This document shows positions 1-8,723 of a DNA stretch of 64,000 bases, piece by piece. Each line of letters opens with the position of its first letter. The stretch's first letter is position 1. This DNA is from Pseudoalteromonas haloplanktis ATCC 14393. GTDB taxonomy: Bacteria > Pseudomonadota > Gammaproteobacteria > Enterobacterales > Alteromonadaceae. A model generated the notes under the pieces. The model saw nothing but the letters and a program-made list of their open reading frames with translations, made no database searches and was not told the DNA's origin. Where the stretch lies: assembly GCF_000238355.1 (NCBI RefSeq), contig NZ_AHCA01000004.1, positions 124,001 to 188,000 of the forward strand, read 5' to 3'. A program made the translations under genes and the position numbers.

Positions 1-1196
1 TGCTGATCATTTAACGCTATGAAATCTTGTTGATACTTATAAGCCAGTTGATAATCATTTTGTTGTACGGCCAGCTTTGTTTGTAACCGTGCCAGCTTTA
101 ATAACGACGTTATACTATTTTCTATTGGTATTTGTTCAGACATCAACTGCGCTTTTGCTAACGTTTGCGCGGCTTGCTCAGTTAAATTTTGTGCAAGCTC
201 GACAGCAGCTTGAATGTATAAGTGATTGGCAATGTTAGCGACATCTTCAAGCTTATCGAAAAACTGGTTACTGAGTGCAAGGTAATGACTAGCACGCGTT
301 ATATCTTGTTCAAATAAATACGCTTCGGCCAATATTATATAACCGTAGTACACTAAGTTTTCATTTGCTACTTTGTGGGCCATTGCGAGCATTGTTTGGC
401 TACTATCAATTGCCTCTTGGCTACGCTCCATCTTTAAATATACTTTAGCTAAATGAAAGTACGACACTAAACTATCAAACACTAAATCATTCTCTAGGAA
501 ATAAGCTAACGCCTTGTGCTGCATTTGCAGTGCTTTATCGTAATCAAATAAATACTCATACGATTTTGCCATGGTCGATTCTATGTAGGCTAAATCAAGT
601 AAATCTCCGCTGCGCTTAATAATCTCATAGCTTTTATAAAAATAGTCTAATGCTTTAATATCATCATGATTATAAACATAAAAACTTGCTAACGCGCCGT
701 ATACTTTACTTCTTAACTTATCATTACCAAGTAGATCGACTTGCTGCTCAGCGGTCTTTAAAATCGCTAACGACTTATCAGCTTGACCCGAGTAACTATA
801 GATAGTGGATTTTATTAAGTAGTAATTGATCAACGACTCATTACTTAATACTGCCAATTCATTAGCAAGTTGTTTTTCCAACTCTATGGCTTTAGTCAAC
901 TCACCCAATAATAAGTAATTTTCAGCTAAATCAAGTTGTAACTCACTGCGTTGTAAGGGCGTTAAGCGAGTGTGCTGTTGGGTTAATACTAATTCTAAAA
1001 ACTCAGTAGCTTGACCTGGATCTTGAACACTTTTCTCATGTGCAAGGTCGCGTTGTGTCGCCAACCATTGCGCATCTAAAGCCGGTTGCTGCGCTGCGTT
1101 TGACGCAGCGCAATATAAATACAAGTACGCAAATATGCTGAGTAATAAAACACGTATGTGTAAATAGCTAAAACAGCTTCCTTGTTGACCTTGCAT
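1..1196 (-). CDS. TPR-repeat periplasmic/sensor protein, C-terminus outside window
   Basis: A reading frame on the minus strand stays open from an ATG at 1196 to the window edge (about 398 codons). It starts with a short basic stretch and a hydrophobic segment (VLLLSIFAYLYLYCAASNA), read as a signal peptide or anchor, followed by helical repeats of TPR type (for example DIKALDYFYKSYEIIKRSG and DKALQMQHKALAYFLEND). In Alteromonadales such exported TPR regions usually precede a transmembrane helix and a GGDEF or histidine kinase domain, so this is probably the sensor half of a signalling protein; that half is not in view. It lies just downstream of parE on the same strand (18 bases). Confidence 0.7.
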   Translation of the reverse strand, partial: MQGQQGSCFSYLHIRVLLLSIFAYLYLYCAASNAAQQPALDAQWLATQRDLAHEKSVQDPGQATEFLELVLTQQHTRLTPLQRSELQLDLAENYLLLGELTKAIELEKQLANELAVLSNESLINYYLIKSTIYSYSGQADKSLAILKTAEQQVDLLGNDKLRSKVYGALASFYVYNHDDIKALDYFYKSYEIIKRSGDLLDLAYIESTMAKSYEYLFDYDKALQMQHKALAYFLENDLVFDSLVSYFHLAKVYLKMERSQEAIDSSQTMLAMAHKVANENLVYYGYIILAEAYLFEQDITRASHYLALSNQFFDKLEDVANIANHLYIQAAVELAQNLTEQAAQTLAKAQLMSEQIPIENSITSLLKLARLQTKLAVQQNDYQLAYKYQQDFIALNDQ

Positions 1197-1214
1197 ATTT
1201 ACACCCTGGCTTAA

Positions 1215-3104
1215 TTACACTTGAGCACGATTTCCATGGTCTTCTAACCATTGACGACGATCTGATGAACGTTTTTTCGCAAGCAGCATATCCATCATTT
1301 CCATGGTTTCCACTTCATCTTCTAAAGTAAGTTGTACTAAGCGGCGAGTATTAGGGTCCATGGTTGTTTCACGCAATTGTAGTGGGTTCATTTCACCCAA
1401 GCCTTTAAAGCGCTGTACATTCACTTTGCCACGTTTTTTCTCAGCTTCGATACGAGCTAAAATGCCTGACTTTTCATCTTCATCCAAGGCGTAATAAACG
1501 TCTTTACCAATATCGATTCTAAACAATGGCGGCATCGCAACAAACACATGCCCCGCTTTTACTAAGGTAGGAAAATGACGCACAAAAAGCGCACATAATA
1601 AGGTGGCAATATGTAGTCCATCAGAATCAGCATCCGCTAAAATACAGATTTTATTGTATCGTAAAGAAGAAATATCTGCGGAATCTGGATCAATCCCTAA
1701 TGCAACTGAAATATCGTGTACTTCTTGTGATGCTAAAATCTGCCCTGATTCAACTTCCCACGTGTTCAAAATTTTACCACGTAGCGGCATAATAGCCTGA
1801 AATTCACGGTCACGCGCTTGTTTTGCTGAGCCGCCTGCTGAGTCACCTTCGACTAAAAATAATTCGGTGCGATCATTATCAGCGGCACTACAATCGGTTA
1901 ATTTACCAGGTAATGCGGGGCCTGCTGTAACACGTTTACGCACCACCTTTTTAGCAGCACGTAAACGTTTTTGAGCATTTGAGATACACAGCTCAGAAAG
2001 CAGCTCTGCAGTATCAGTATGTTCGTTCAGCCACAAGCTAAATGAGTCTTTAACCACCCCTGATACAAATGCAGAACACGAACGAGATGAGAGTTTTTCT
2101 TTGGTTTGGCCAGCAAATTGTGGATCTTGCATTTTAACTGATAAGACATAGCTACAGCGCTCCCAAATATCATCGGGGGTCAACTTTACGCCGCGCGGTA
2201 AGAGGTTTCTAAATTCACAAAACTCACGCATCGCTTCAAGTAAACCTTGGCGCAAACCATTCACATGGGTGCCGCCTTGCGCTGTAGGTATTAAATTAAC
2301 ATAGCTTTCAGCAATTGATTCGCCGCCTTCTGGCAACCAAACAACGGCCCAATCAGCCCCTTCAGTTGAGCTTGAGAATTCGCCTGTAAATGGGTCTTGT
2401 GGTAAAACCTCGTATCCTTTAACGGCCTCGTTTAAGTAATCTTTTAAACCCGTTTCATAGTACCACTCTTGCGTTTCTTTGGTTTGCTTGTTAGTAAACT
2501 TAATACGCAAACCCGGGCACAATACAGCCTTAGCCTTAAGCAAGTGATGTAGCTTGAGTAATGAGAAGTTAGCGGAATCAAAATAGCTGGCATCCGGCCA
2601 AAAACGCACTGTGGTGCCGGTGTTACGCTTACCAACAGTACCAATGACATGTAAGTCTTCAACTTTATCGCCATTTTCAAACGCCATCATGTATTGCTGT
2701 GCATCACGACGCACAACCACTTCAACTCGGGTCGAGAGCGCATTTACTACAGAAATACCGACACCGTGTAAACCACCAGAAAATTGGTAATTCTTATTGG
2801 AAAACTTACCACCGGCATGCAATTTAGTGAAAATTAGTTCAACCCCAGGGATACCTTCTTCTGGGTGAATATCAATAGGCATACCACGGCCGTCATCGCT
2901 GACCTCCAGTGAATTATCTTCGTGTAAAATAACATCAATTTTAGTGGCATGGCCGGCCATTGCTTCATCGACACTGTTATCAATAACCTCTTGTCCCAAG
3001 TGATTAGGACGGGTAGTGTCGGTGTACATGCCAGGACGGCGTTTAACAGGTTCTAACCCATTTAATACTTCAATGGCTTCGGCGTTATAATTTTGCTGAC
3101 TCAT
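1215..3104 (-). CDS. parE: DNA topoisomerase IV subunit B
   Basis: ParE is the ATPase subunit of topoisomerase IV, which decatenates daughter chromosomes with ParC. The 629 residues match the usual length. The GHKL ATP site shows DNSVDEAMAGHA near residue 45 and GGLHGVGISVVNALS near 110. The TOPRIM domain shows LVEGDSAGGSAKQARDREFQ near 415 and the metal-binding ILADADSDG near 490, and the C-terminal signature RFKGLGEMNP is present. ParE rather than GyrB is indicated by the length (GyrB is about 800) and by yqiA immediately upstream, the usual parE neighbour. Nothing is missing or odd. Confidence 0.97.
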   Translation of the reverse strand: MSQQNYNAEAIEVLNGLEPVKRRPGMYTDTTRPNHLGQEVIDNSVDEAMAGHATKIDVILHEDNSLEVSDDGRGMPIDIHPEEGIPGVELIFTKLHAGGKFSNKNYQFSGGLHGVGISVVNALSTRVEVVVRRDAQQYMMAFENGDKVEDLHVIGTVGKRNTGTTVRFWPDASYFDSANFSLLKLHHLLKAKAVLCPGLRIKFTNKQTKETQEWYYETGLKDYLNEAVKGYEVLPQDPFTGEFSSSTEGADWAVVWLPEGGESIAESYVNLIPTAQGGTHVNGLRQGLLEAMREFCEFRNLLPRGVKLTPDDIWERCSYVLSVKMQDPQFAGQTKEKLSSRSCSAFVSGVVKDSFSLWLNEHTDTAELLSELCISNAQKRLRAAKKVVRKRVTAGPALPGKLTDCSAADNDRTELFLVEGDSAGGSAKQARDREFQAIMPLRGKILNTWEVESGQILASQEVHDISVALGIDPDSADISSLRYNKICILADADSDGLHIATLLCALFVRHFPTLVKAGHVFVAMPPLFRIDIGKDVYYALDEDEKSGILARIEAEKKRGKVNVQRFKGLGEMNPLQLRETTMDPNTRRLVQLTLEDEVETMEMMDMLLAKKRSSDRRQWLEDHGNRAQV

Positions 3105-3135
3105 AGTTTTTATCTTTTATGCGCTTAGCTATGTT

Positions 3136-3696
3136 TTACGTGATTTTAAGAAAATCTACAATACTAGCAATGGAGTCTTCAAAGCCAATAAAGCTATGAT
3201 CACCCCCAAATTCTACCCGTTGCTGGCATTGTGAATAATATTTAACGGCCTGCTGATAATCCAAAACTTCGTCACCCGTTTGCTGTAATAAATACAGTAA
3301 TGATGGGCGTTTCAAGTATGGTATCGACAGTGACTTTAACGCGTTAATATGACTATTATTGAGCTCGTAATGGCTATCCTGATACGGATTATAGTTCGGC
3401 CCTAACAATGAACTCAATAATAAATAAGGTTTAACAGCAGGATTGATCAGCGCTGCTGGTAATTGATATTTCTGCGATAAATAAGTGGCGTAAAAACCAC
3501 CTAAAGAACTGCCAAGTAATACCGTATTTGGCGTTATTAATTGCTCAAGCTGAATTATTGCATGATACGGTTCATGACTCAGGCGCGGCACACAATAATC
3601 AACGTCATAGTGTGCCATATACTCACCAAAGCGAACAGCTTTAAATGATTTCTCACTGCTATTAAACCCATGAATATAAATTACTCGTTGAGCCAT
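3136..3696 (-). CDS. yqiA: YqiA-type alpha/beta-hydrolase esterase
   Basis: This is a small cytoplasmic esterase of the YqiA family (UPF0227), 186 residues. The N-terminal HGFNSS loop (about residue 9), the nucleophile elbow GSSLGG (about 62), an Asp in TGDEVLDY and the catalytic His in GGDHSF near the C-terminus complete a Ser-Asp-His triad. The start overlaps the end of cpdA by 16 bases, and parE follows 31 bases downstream, so it belongs to the conserved nudF-yqiB-cpdA-yqiA-parE transcription unit. The physiological substrate is not known; the E. coli protein hydrolyses short acyl esters. Confidence 0.92.
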   Translation of the reverse strand: MAQRVIYIHGFNSSEKSFKAVRFGEYMAHYDVDYCVPRLSHEPYHAIIQLEQLITPNTVLLGSSLGGFYATYLSQKYQLPAALINPAVKPYLLLSSLLGPNYNPYQDSHYELNNSHINALKSLSIPYLKRPSLLYLLQQTGDEVLDYQQAVKYYSQCQQRVEFGGDHSFIGFEDSIASIVDFLKIT

Positions 3697-4466
3697 ACTA
3701 GCTCCGAATCAACAATTACGTCATCGCTTGACTTAGTTATCGTTAATAACCGATAACTCGCACCTAAATTTTGTTGCTGCCAATGGTGACTATTTTTAGT
3801 AAATTGTACTGAACTTGCAGGGGTCGCCACCACCTCAATATTTCTGAACTGAAATTGATAGTCATTATGAACATGACCATGAAATACATGCCTAACCTGC
3901 CCACTGTTTTGTAACATGTTAAGTAACTGTGGCCCATTTTCAAGCATATGCTTATCTAAATAGCCGTTAATTGGCAGCGGATTATGATGGCAAAAGACCA
4001 CACTCGGTGACACTGTATTTGCTAATAATTCAGTGATCTCATTTAAGTGCACTTCACTTACCCAGCCTGCGGGAGTTGGGCCTTTAGAGTTAATCAATAA
4101 CACTTCGAAACCCTGAGCAATTAAACGCTTAGCGTTGCTTATTTGGCCGCTAGAAATGTGTTTCATGGCAGCTATATCGTCATGATTTCCTGGCAGCCAA
4201 AATACCTGACAGGTAAGCGCTGAGTCAGCAATCAACTGAGCAAATAACGAGTACGATTCAATACTGTGATCTTGAGTTAAATCACCACCAAAAATAACCG
4301 CATCTAATGACTGCGCTGCCATGTGTGCCAGCGCGCGAGAAAAGTGCTCTGCGGTATTAACCGAAAAATACTCACCTTGTGGATCAGCAAATAAATGGCT
4401 ATCGGTAATATGTGCTAAACGTAGTTGATTGTGCTTGAAAGTGGCATGTATATCAAACCAAGCCAT
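3681..4466 (-). CDS. cpdA: 3',5'-cyclic AMP phosphodiesterase
   Basis: CpdA hydrolyses cAMP to AMP and so dampens CRP signalling. The calcineurin-like metallophosphoesterase motifs are all visible: D-x-H in ITDSHLF (residues 21-24), FGGDLTQD, LPGNHDD, CHHNPLP and the C-terminal HGHVHND, which together form the binuclear metal site. The 261 residues fit the family. It sits inside the nudF-yqiB-cpdA-yqiA-parE cluster, overlapping both neighbours by about 14-16 bases, which suggests translational coupling. Confidence 0.94.
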   Translation of the reverse strand: MAWFDIHATFKHNQLRLAHITDSHLFADPQGEYFSVNTAEHFSRALAHMAAQSLDAVIFGGDLTQDHSIESYSLFAQLIADSALTCQVFWLPGNHDDIAAMKHISSGQISNAKRLIAQGFEVLLINSKGPTPAGWVSEVHLNEITELLANTVSPSVVFCHHNPLPINGYLDKHMLENGPQLLNMLQNSGQVRHVFHGHVHNDYQFQFRNIEVVATPASSVQFTKNSHHWQQQNLGASYRLLTITKSSDDVIVDSELVWLNE

Positions 4467-4911
4467 TATTCACATCCCAATTGAGTACAGAGCGGCCACT
4501 TTCAACACATGCCACTAACCAATCATATAAAAATGCATTGAGCTGATATTTTTCATCTTTTTGATGCATTTGCGGATTAGGGTAACCATAGGATGGTTTA
4601 ATTCTTTGGTGGTAGTCATGGTGAATTATTTCTGCCACCTTTGCATCATGGTACAAACGCACAGTCAAAAACAGTGGGGTGAAGCCTGCTAACATGCCCG
4701 TTAATTGCGTAATAGAAATATCCATAGTGTACTTTGCACACCCATCTACTTTAATTGCAAACTGACTATTACCTAATTGTACTTGTCGCGTACTGCCTTG
4801 TTTGCGCTCGTTAGGCAGCAACTTTAGCGCGCGTAAGTAATTATGCTCACACAAGGTCAAGTATTTAGGGAGACTTTGAATATATCGTTGTTTCACTGCA
4901 AGTGCTGTCAC
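4453..4911 (-). CDS. yqiB: DUF1249 protein YqiB
   Basis: This 152-residue soluble protein belongs to the DUF1249/YqiB family. Recognisable features are the N-terminal RYIQSLPKYLTLCEHNY segment, a central beta-rich part with YTMDISITQL, and a C-terminal part ending near NAFLYDWLVACVESGR. Its biochemical role is unknown. It lies between nudF (33-base gap upstream) and cpdA (14-base overlap downstream), the order seen in E. coli and relatives, so it is co-transcribed with them. Confidence 0.9.
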   Translation of the reverse strand: MTALAVKQRYIQSLPKYLTLCEHNYLRALKLLPNERKQGSTRQVQLGNSQFAIKVDGCAKYTMDISITQLTGMLAGFTPLFLTVRLYHDAKVAEIIHHDYHQRIKPSYGYPNPQMHQKDEKYQLNAFLYDWLVACVESGRSVLNWDVNNGLV

Positions 4912-4944
4912 GTTACCGCCATAAAATTAGATGTTAAGGGTAGT

Positions 4945-5565
4945 CTATTTATTCATTATACGTTCGCGATTAAGTGCTAACCACTGTAATGAAATAACCG
5001 TAGCGGCATTGTCTATTTCACCACTGGCTAGGCGTGCCATCGCTTCACTGTAACTGATGATGTGAGTTTTTATATCTTCACCTTCTGTTTCAAGCCCATA
5101 AACACCACTTTGCAGCTGACTTAAATCAGTAAGCGCTAAATAAAGATGTAACCGCTCAGTCGTGCCGCCTGGGCTTGAAAGATACGATAACATAAACTCT
5201 AATTCATCCAGTTCAAGTCCCGCTTCCTCAAATGCCTCACGTTTTACTACAGTCTCATAATCAGTGCTGCCATCCGTCATACCCGCGATGCACTCTAATA
5301 ACCAAGGAGACTGCTTACTCTTGATCGCACCAATACGAATTTGCTCGATGAGCAATATATTATCTGAAATAGGATCATACGGTAAAACGGCTACGGCGTC
5401 ACCGCGTTCGAGTATTTCTCGGCGGATCGTTGCTGATTGCCCACCAGCAAAAAGGGCATGCTGAAACTGATATAAATTTATTTTAAAAAAACCTGCATAT
5501 AAATTTTCTATTGGCGCGATAGTTACATCTTTGCTGCTGAACTTTGCTACGGTCTTATCGGTCAT
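4945..5565 (-). CDS. nudF: ADP-ribose diphosphatase (Nudix)
   Basis: NudF cleaves ADP-ribose to AMP and ribose 5-phosphate. The protein has 206 residues, as usual. The Nudix box starts at GMTDGSTDYETVVK near residue 95 and continues REAFEEAGLEL, so the catalytic REUXEEXGU core is intact. The first Glu of the canonical GX5E part is replaced by Thr. It is the first gene of the nudF-yqiB-cpdA-yqiA-parE operon and is divergent from tolC across 156 bases, the common enterobacterial and alteromonad arrangement. Confidence 0.93.
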   Translation of the reverse strand: MTDKTVAKFSSKDVTIAPIENLYAGFFKINLYQFQHALFAGGQSATIRREILERGDAVAVLPYDPISDNILLIEQIRIGAIKSKQSPWLLECIAGMTDGSTDYETVVKREAFEEAGLELDELEFMLSYLSSPGGTTERLHLYLALTDLSQLQSGVYGLETEGEDIKTHIISYSEAMARLASGEIDNAATVISLQWLALNRERIMNK

Positions 5566-5721
5566 TTATCTTCCTAAATCGCTTTATTAACTCAAATAGT
5601 TTGAGGATTATTATATTCTGTTACACTTGTTTACGCTGTTTTACGCAATTTTTTTTTTGTTATTAAGTAAAACAGGTTACCATGCTTTTAGAACGAAAAT
5701 TGTCTAAGGACTGAACGAATA
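5566..5721. promoter_or_regulatory. Divergent nudF/tolC promoter region
   Basis: This 156-base AT-rich spacer separates the divergent nudF operon and tolC and must hold both promoters. A T-rich run and AT-rich hexamers are present (for example TATTATATTCTG near 5610), but no -10/-35 pair stands out enough to name. A Shine-Dalgarno-like AAGGA lies about 14 bases before the tolC ATG. Confidence 0.5.
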
Positions 5722-7062
5722 ATGAAAAAGAACATTCTTGCTGCGCTAATTGGCTTATCCTGCGCATTAACGGCTACAGCATCTAATGCTGAAGATTTAT
5801 TACAAGTTTACGAAATTGCTACAGCTAACGATCCAACTGTTTTAAAAGCAAAAGCACAAGCTGACGCACAAGCGTATAACAGTGATCGTGCGATGAGTGC
5901 TTTATTACCGCAAATCAATTTCTCTATGGGTTATGATAAAACGGACAGTTCTACATACACTGGGACCGATAACGCAGGTTATATTCATACAGATACTGAT
6001 ACCGATTCATTTAGTCGTAGTCTTACACTCAGTCAAACTCTGTTTGATTTAGGTGCATGGAATTCATTAGGCATAGCTGACAAACAAGCATTGCAAGCAA
6101 CGGCTCAGTACGACTTTGCTAAACAAGACCTCATTGTTCGTGTTGCAGAGGGTTACTTCAACGTATTAAGCGCCATTGATAATTTAGAGTTTGTACAATC
6201 AGAAAAACGCGCTATTGAACGCCAACTAGAGCAAACTAAACAGCGTTACGCTGTAGGTTTAACGGCAATTACCGATGTTCATGAAGCGCAGGCGCAGTAC
6301 GATAACTCTGTTGCTCGTGAAATCGTCGCAAAAAATGGCGTTGAAACAGCCCGTGAACAGCTTCGCGAGATCACCGGTAAATATCATGCCAAACTTGATA
6401 CATTAAATACTGAAACGTTTTCTACAGTCAAACCAACCAAGCAATCAACTGATTACATTAAGTTGGCAGAAGAAAACAACTTAAATCTACAAGTGTCAAA
6501 AGTAACCGTTGATATTGCTAAAGATCAAATTGATTTAGCGCAAGCCGGCCACTATCCAAGGTTAACATTAGACGCCAGCTACGGTGACACACTTACTGAT
6601 AGTAACAACAATAATATGAAGCCTCGTGGTGACAGCGCCAATGTAGGCATTAACTTTAGTGTGCCAATTTATTCTGGTGGTGCAACCACAGCTGCGACCG
6701 ATCAAGCACGTGCTTTTTATGTAGCAGCAAGTGAAGACCTAGAAGCAAGCTTACGTGCAGTTACACGCAATACGATCACTTCGTATAATCAAGTGGTATC
6801 TGATATCGCCACCTTTAAAGCCCTTGAGCAAGCCGTTGTTTCCGCGGAAAGTGCATTAAAAGCCACTGAAGCAGGTTTTGAAGTGGGTACTCGTACTATT
6901 GTTGATGTATTGATCAGCACACAAAACCTTTTTAATGCAAAACGTAACCTTGCTGATGTGCGTTACCGTTATGTAGTCTCAACACTGCGCTTAAAACAAG
7001 CTGCGGGGACTTTAACAAGCGATGACTTACTGGCGATTAATCAAGGCTTAAAAGAAATCTAA
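5722..7062 (+). CDS. tolC: Outer-membrane efflux channel TolC
   Basis: TolC is the trimeric outer-membrane exit duct for RND and ABC efflux pumps and type I secretion. A clear signal peptide (MKKNILAALIGLSCALTA, cleaved near SNA-ED) precedes two OEP repeats. The first begins LLQVYEIATANDPTVLKAKA and the second near YIKLAEENNLNLQVSKVTV. The C-terminal half keeps the FEVGTRTIVDVLISTQNLF motif typical of TolC. The 446 residues fit the family, and the position opposite nudF matches the E. coli tolC-nudF pair. A rho-independent terminator follows. Confidence 0.95.
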   Translation: MKKNILAALIGLSCALTATASNAEDLLQVYEIATANDPTVLKAKAQADAQAYNSDRAMSALLPQINFSMGYDKTDSSTYTGTDNAGYIHTDTDTDSFSRSLTLSQTLFDLGAWNSLGIADKQALQATAQYDFAKQDLIVRVAEGYFNVLSAIDNLEFVQSEKRAIERQLEQTKQRYAVGLTAITDVHEAQAQYDNSVAREIVAKNGVETAREQLREITGKYHAKLDTLNTETFSTVKPTKQSTDYIKLAEENNLNLQVSKVTVDIAKDQIDLAQAGHYPRLTLDASYGDTLTDSNNNNMKPRGDSANVGINFSVPIYSGGATTAATDQARAFYVAASEDLEASLRAVTRNTITSYNQVVSDIATFKALEQAVVSAESALKATEAGFEVGTRTIVDVLISTQNLFNAKRNLADVRYRYVVSTLRLKQAAGTLTSDDLLAINQGLKEI

Positions 7063-7089
7063 ACGACTCTTTTAGTTAACCCTTTATAA

Positions 7090-7114
7090 AAGCCAGCAAA
7101 TTGCTGGCTTTTTT
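7090..7114 (+). terminator. Rho-independent terminator after tolC
   Basis: A perfect 8-base-pair stem (AAGCCAGC / GCTGGCTT) with a 5-base loop is followed by a run of T, 28 bases past the tolC stop. Confidence 0.9.
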
Positions 7115-7169
7115 GTATTTTTTTATTCATCCAGTTAAACTAAGTACTTTTCGAATATGAGATATTTCC

Positions 7170-8096
7170 GTGGTCAACTCATCTGCATTTAAATGGTCTT
7201 TCCTAGGCCCGCGTTATTGGCTTACTTGGCTAGGTGTTTTTATTTTATATACGGTCTCTTGGTTACCGTCTAAATTGCAATTATGGTTAGGCAAACAACT
7301 TGGTCGCTTGGTACACCGCACTATGAAAAAGCGCCGCCACATTGCTGAAGTTAATATAAAATTATGCTTTCCTGATATGCCTATTGAAGAGCAACGTGCA
7401 CTGGTTAAACAAAATATGGAAAACACTGGCATTGCAACACTTGAAACAGGTATGGCATGGTGGTGGCCAAATTGGCGGATCAAACGTGTTTATGGTTCTG
7501 TGAAAGGACTTGAGCACTTTGAACGCATACAACAAGCTGGTAAAGGCGTGCTATTGCTCGTTCCCCATATTTTACACCTTGAAATAGCCAGCCGTGTAAT
7601 GGGACTTAATCACCAAGGTATCGGCTTCTATCGTCCGCATAATAATCCGCTAATGGAATTTTTTATGACCCGTGGCCGCTTACGCTCAAATGAGTATTTA
7701 ATTGGCAAACGCGATGTCAAAGGGCTATTAAAAGCACTGAAAAACAAAAAAGTCTGTTACTACCTGCCCGATCAAGACTATGGCCGTAAACGTTGCGAGT
7801 TTGCACCTTTTTTTGCAGTTCAAGATGCAGCAACCACCACTGGAACTTTACTGTTTTCAGCCAGTAAAAACTGTGAAACAGTCAGCTTAACTAGCCGTCG
7901 TGATGAGCAAGGAAAATACCATTTAGAAGTATTGCCAGCGCTGGAGAATTTCCCCAGTGGTGATGATAAAGCAGATGTAACTCGGGTTAACCAACGCATA
8001 GAGCAAGCTGTAAACGTTGCCCCTGAGCAATATATGTGGCTGCATAGACGTTTTAAAACGCGTCCAGATATCGATGCGCCTTCTTATTACAAGTGA
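7170..8096 (+). CDS. LpxL/LpxM-type lipid A acyltransferase
   Basis: This 308-residue inner-membrane protein belongs to the HtrB/LpxL/MsbB family that adds secondary acyl chains to lipid A. One N-terminal hydrophobic segment (WLTWLGVFILYTVSWLP) is followed by the catalytic H-x4-E motif in VPHILHLE (about residue 128). Further family signatures are FYRPHNNPLMEF, RDVKGLLKALK, YLPDQDYG and the C-terminal MWLHRRFKTRP. The start is a GTG at 7170; the nearby ATG at 7157 is out of frame. Lauroyl versus myristoyl transfer cannot be settled from the sequence, so no symbol is given. Confidence 0.9.
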   Translation: MVNSSAFKWSFLGPRYWLTWLGVFILYTVSWLPSKLQLWLGKQLGRLVHRTMKKRRHIAEVNIKLCFPDMPIEEQRALVKQNMENTGIATLETGMAWWWPNWRIKRVYGSVKGLEHFERIQQAGKGVLLLVPHILHLEIASRVMGLNHQGIGFYRPHNNPLMEFFMTRGRLRSNEYLIGKRDVKGLLKALKNKKVCYYLPDQDYGRKRCEFAPFFAVQDAATTTGTLLFSASKNCETVSLTSRRDEQGKYHLEVLPALENFPSGDDKADVTRVNQRIEQAVNVAPEQYMWLHRRFKTRPDIDAPSYYK

Positions 8097-8150
8097 CAAT
8101 ATCACTGGAATATGCTTTTATTAACAAATACAAACACAAGAGTATGAGTT

Positions 8151-8723
8151 ATGTGGTTTTGGGTTAAGCATTTATCATTAGCAGCCATTTTAATTGCCGC
8201 AGCACTTTACTTTTTATTAGGCCATGGTCCAGTCATGGATATGAAAGAGACTAAAAATGCCGCGGCACAAGGTTTATCGCGCTTTTATTCTGCTTTACGT
8301 AACCAAGTTAATAAAAACAATGAACGTGATAAGTATGTACTTAAACTCCCGGCTCCAGATATAAATATTGATGCTGCGTTAACCGAGCGTGCGAAAGTCG
8401 TTGAGCCTTCTTCACCAAACTGGACGGGGGAGTATATTCCCAGACGTTTCGAAAACGGCTCCACATTAAAAAAAGTGTTAACTGAATACGCACGTGATGA
8501 AGACATCGTCTTATATTGGTATTTAAATAAAGATTATGTAGTCAAAGATCATTTTAGAGTGGATAGTAATTTTAACTCAACTCTCTATCAAGTAGGGCGC
8601 GCTATCAACGATGACTTTGAGAACGAAGTCTATACGTTTTTTTGCTTTAAACAACGGGCAGCGGTGATCACTGAGCTGCCCTCTGAATATTTGCGCGAGA
8701 ATTGCAAACGCCTAAGAAGTTAA
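8151..8723 (+). CDS. Membrane-anchored TcpQ-like C-terminal domain protein
   Basis: This 190-residue protein has an N-terminal membrane anchor (SLAAILIAAALYFLLGHG) and a periplasmic C-terminal domain. That domain (about residues 88-175: ENGSTLKKVLTEYARD, VLYWYLNKDYVV, STLYQVGRAINDDF) resembles the TcpQ/PilL C-terminal domain, which contacts outer-membrane secretin or pilus assemblies. It follows the acyltransferase by 54 bases and its last 12 bases overlap the 3' end of glnE on the other strand. The family assignment is by pattern only; its partner is unknown. Confidence 0.6.
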   Translation: MWFWVKHLSLAAILIAAALYFLLGHGPVMDMKETKNAAAQGLSRFYSALRNQVNKNNERDKYVLKLPAPDINIDAALTERAKVVEPSSPNWTGEYIPRRFENGSTLKKVLTEYARDEDIVLYWYLNKDYVVKDHFRVDSNFNSTLYQVGRAINDDFENEVYTFFCFKQRAAVITELPSEYLRENCKRLRS

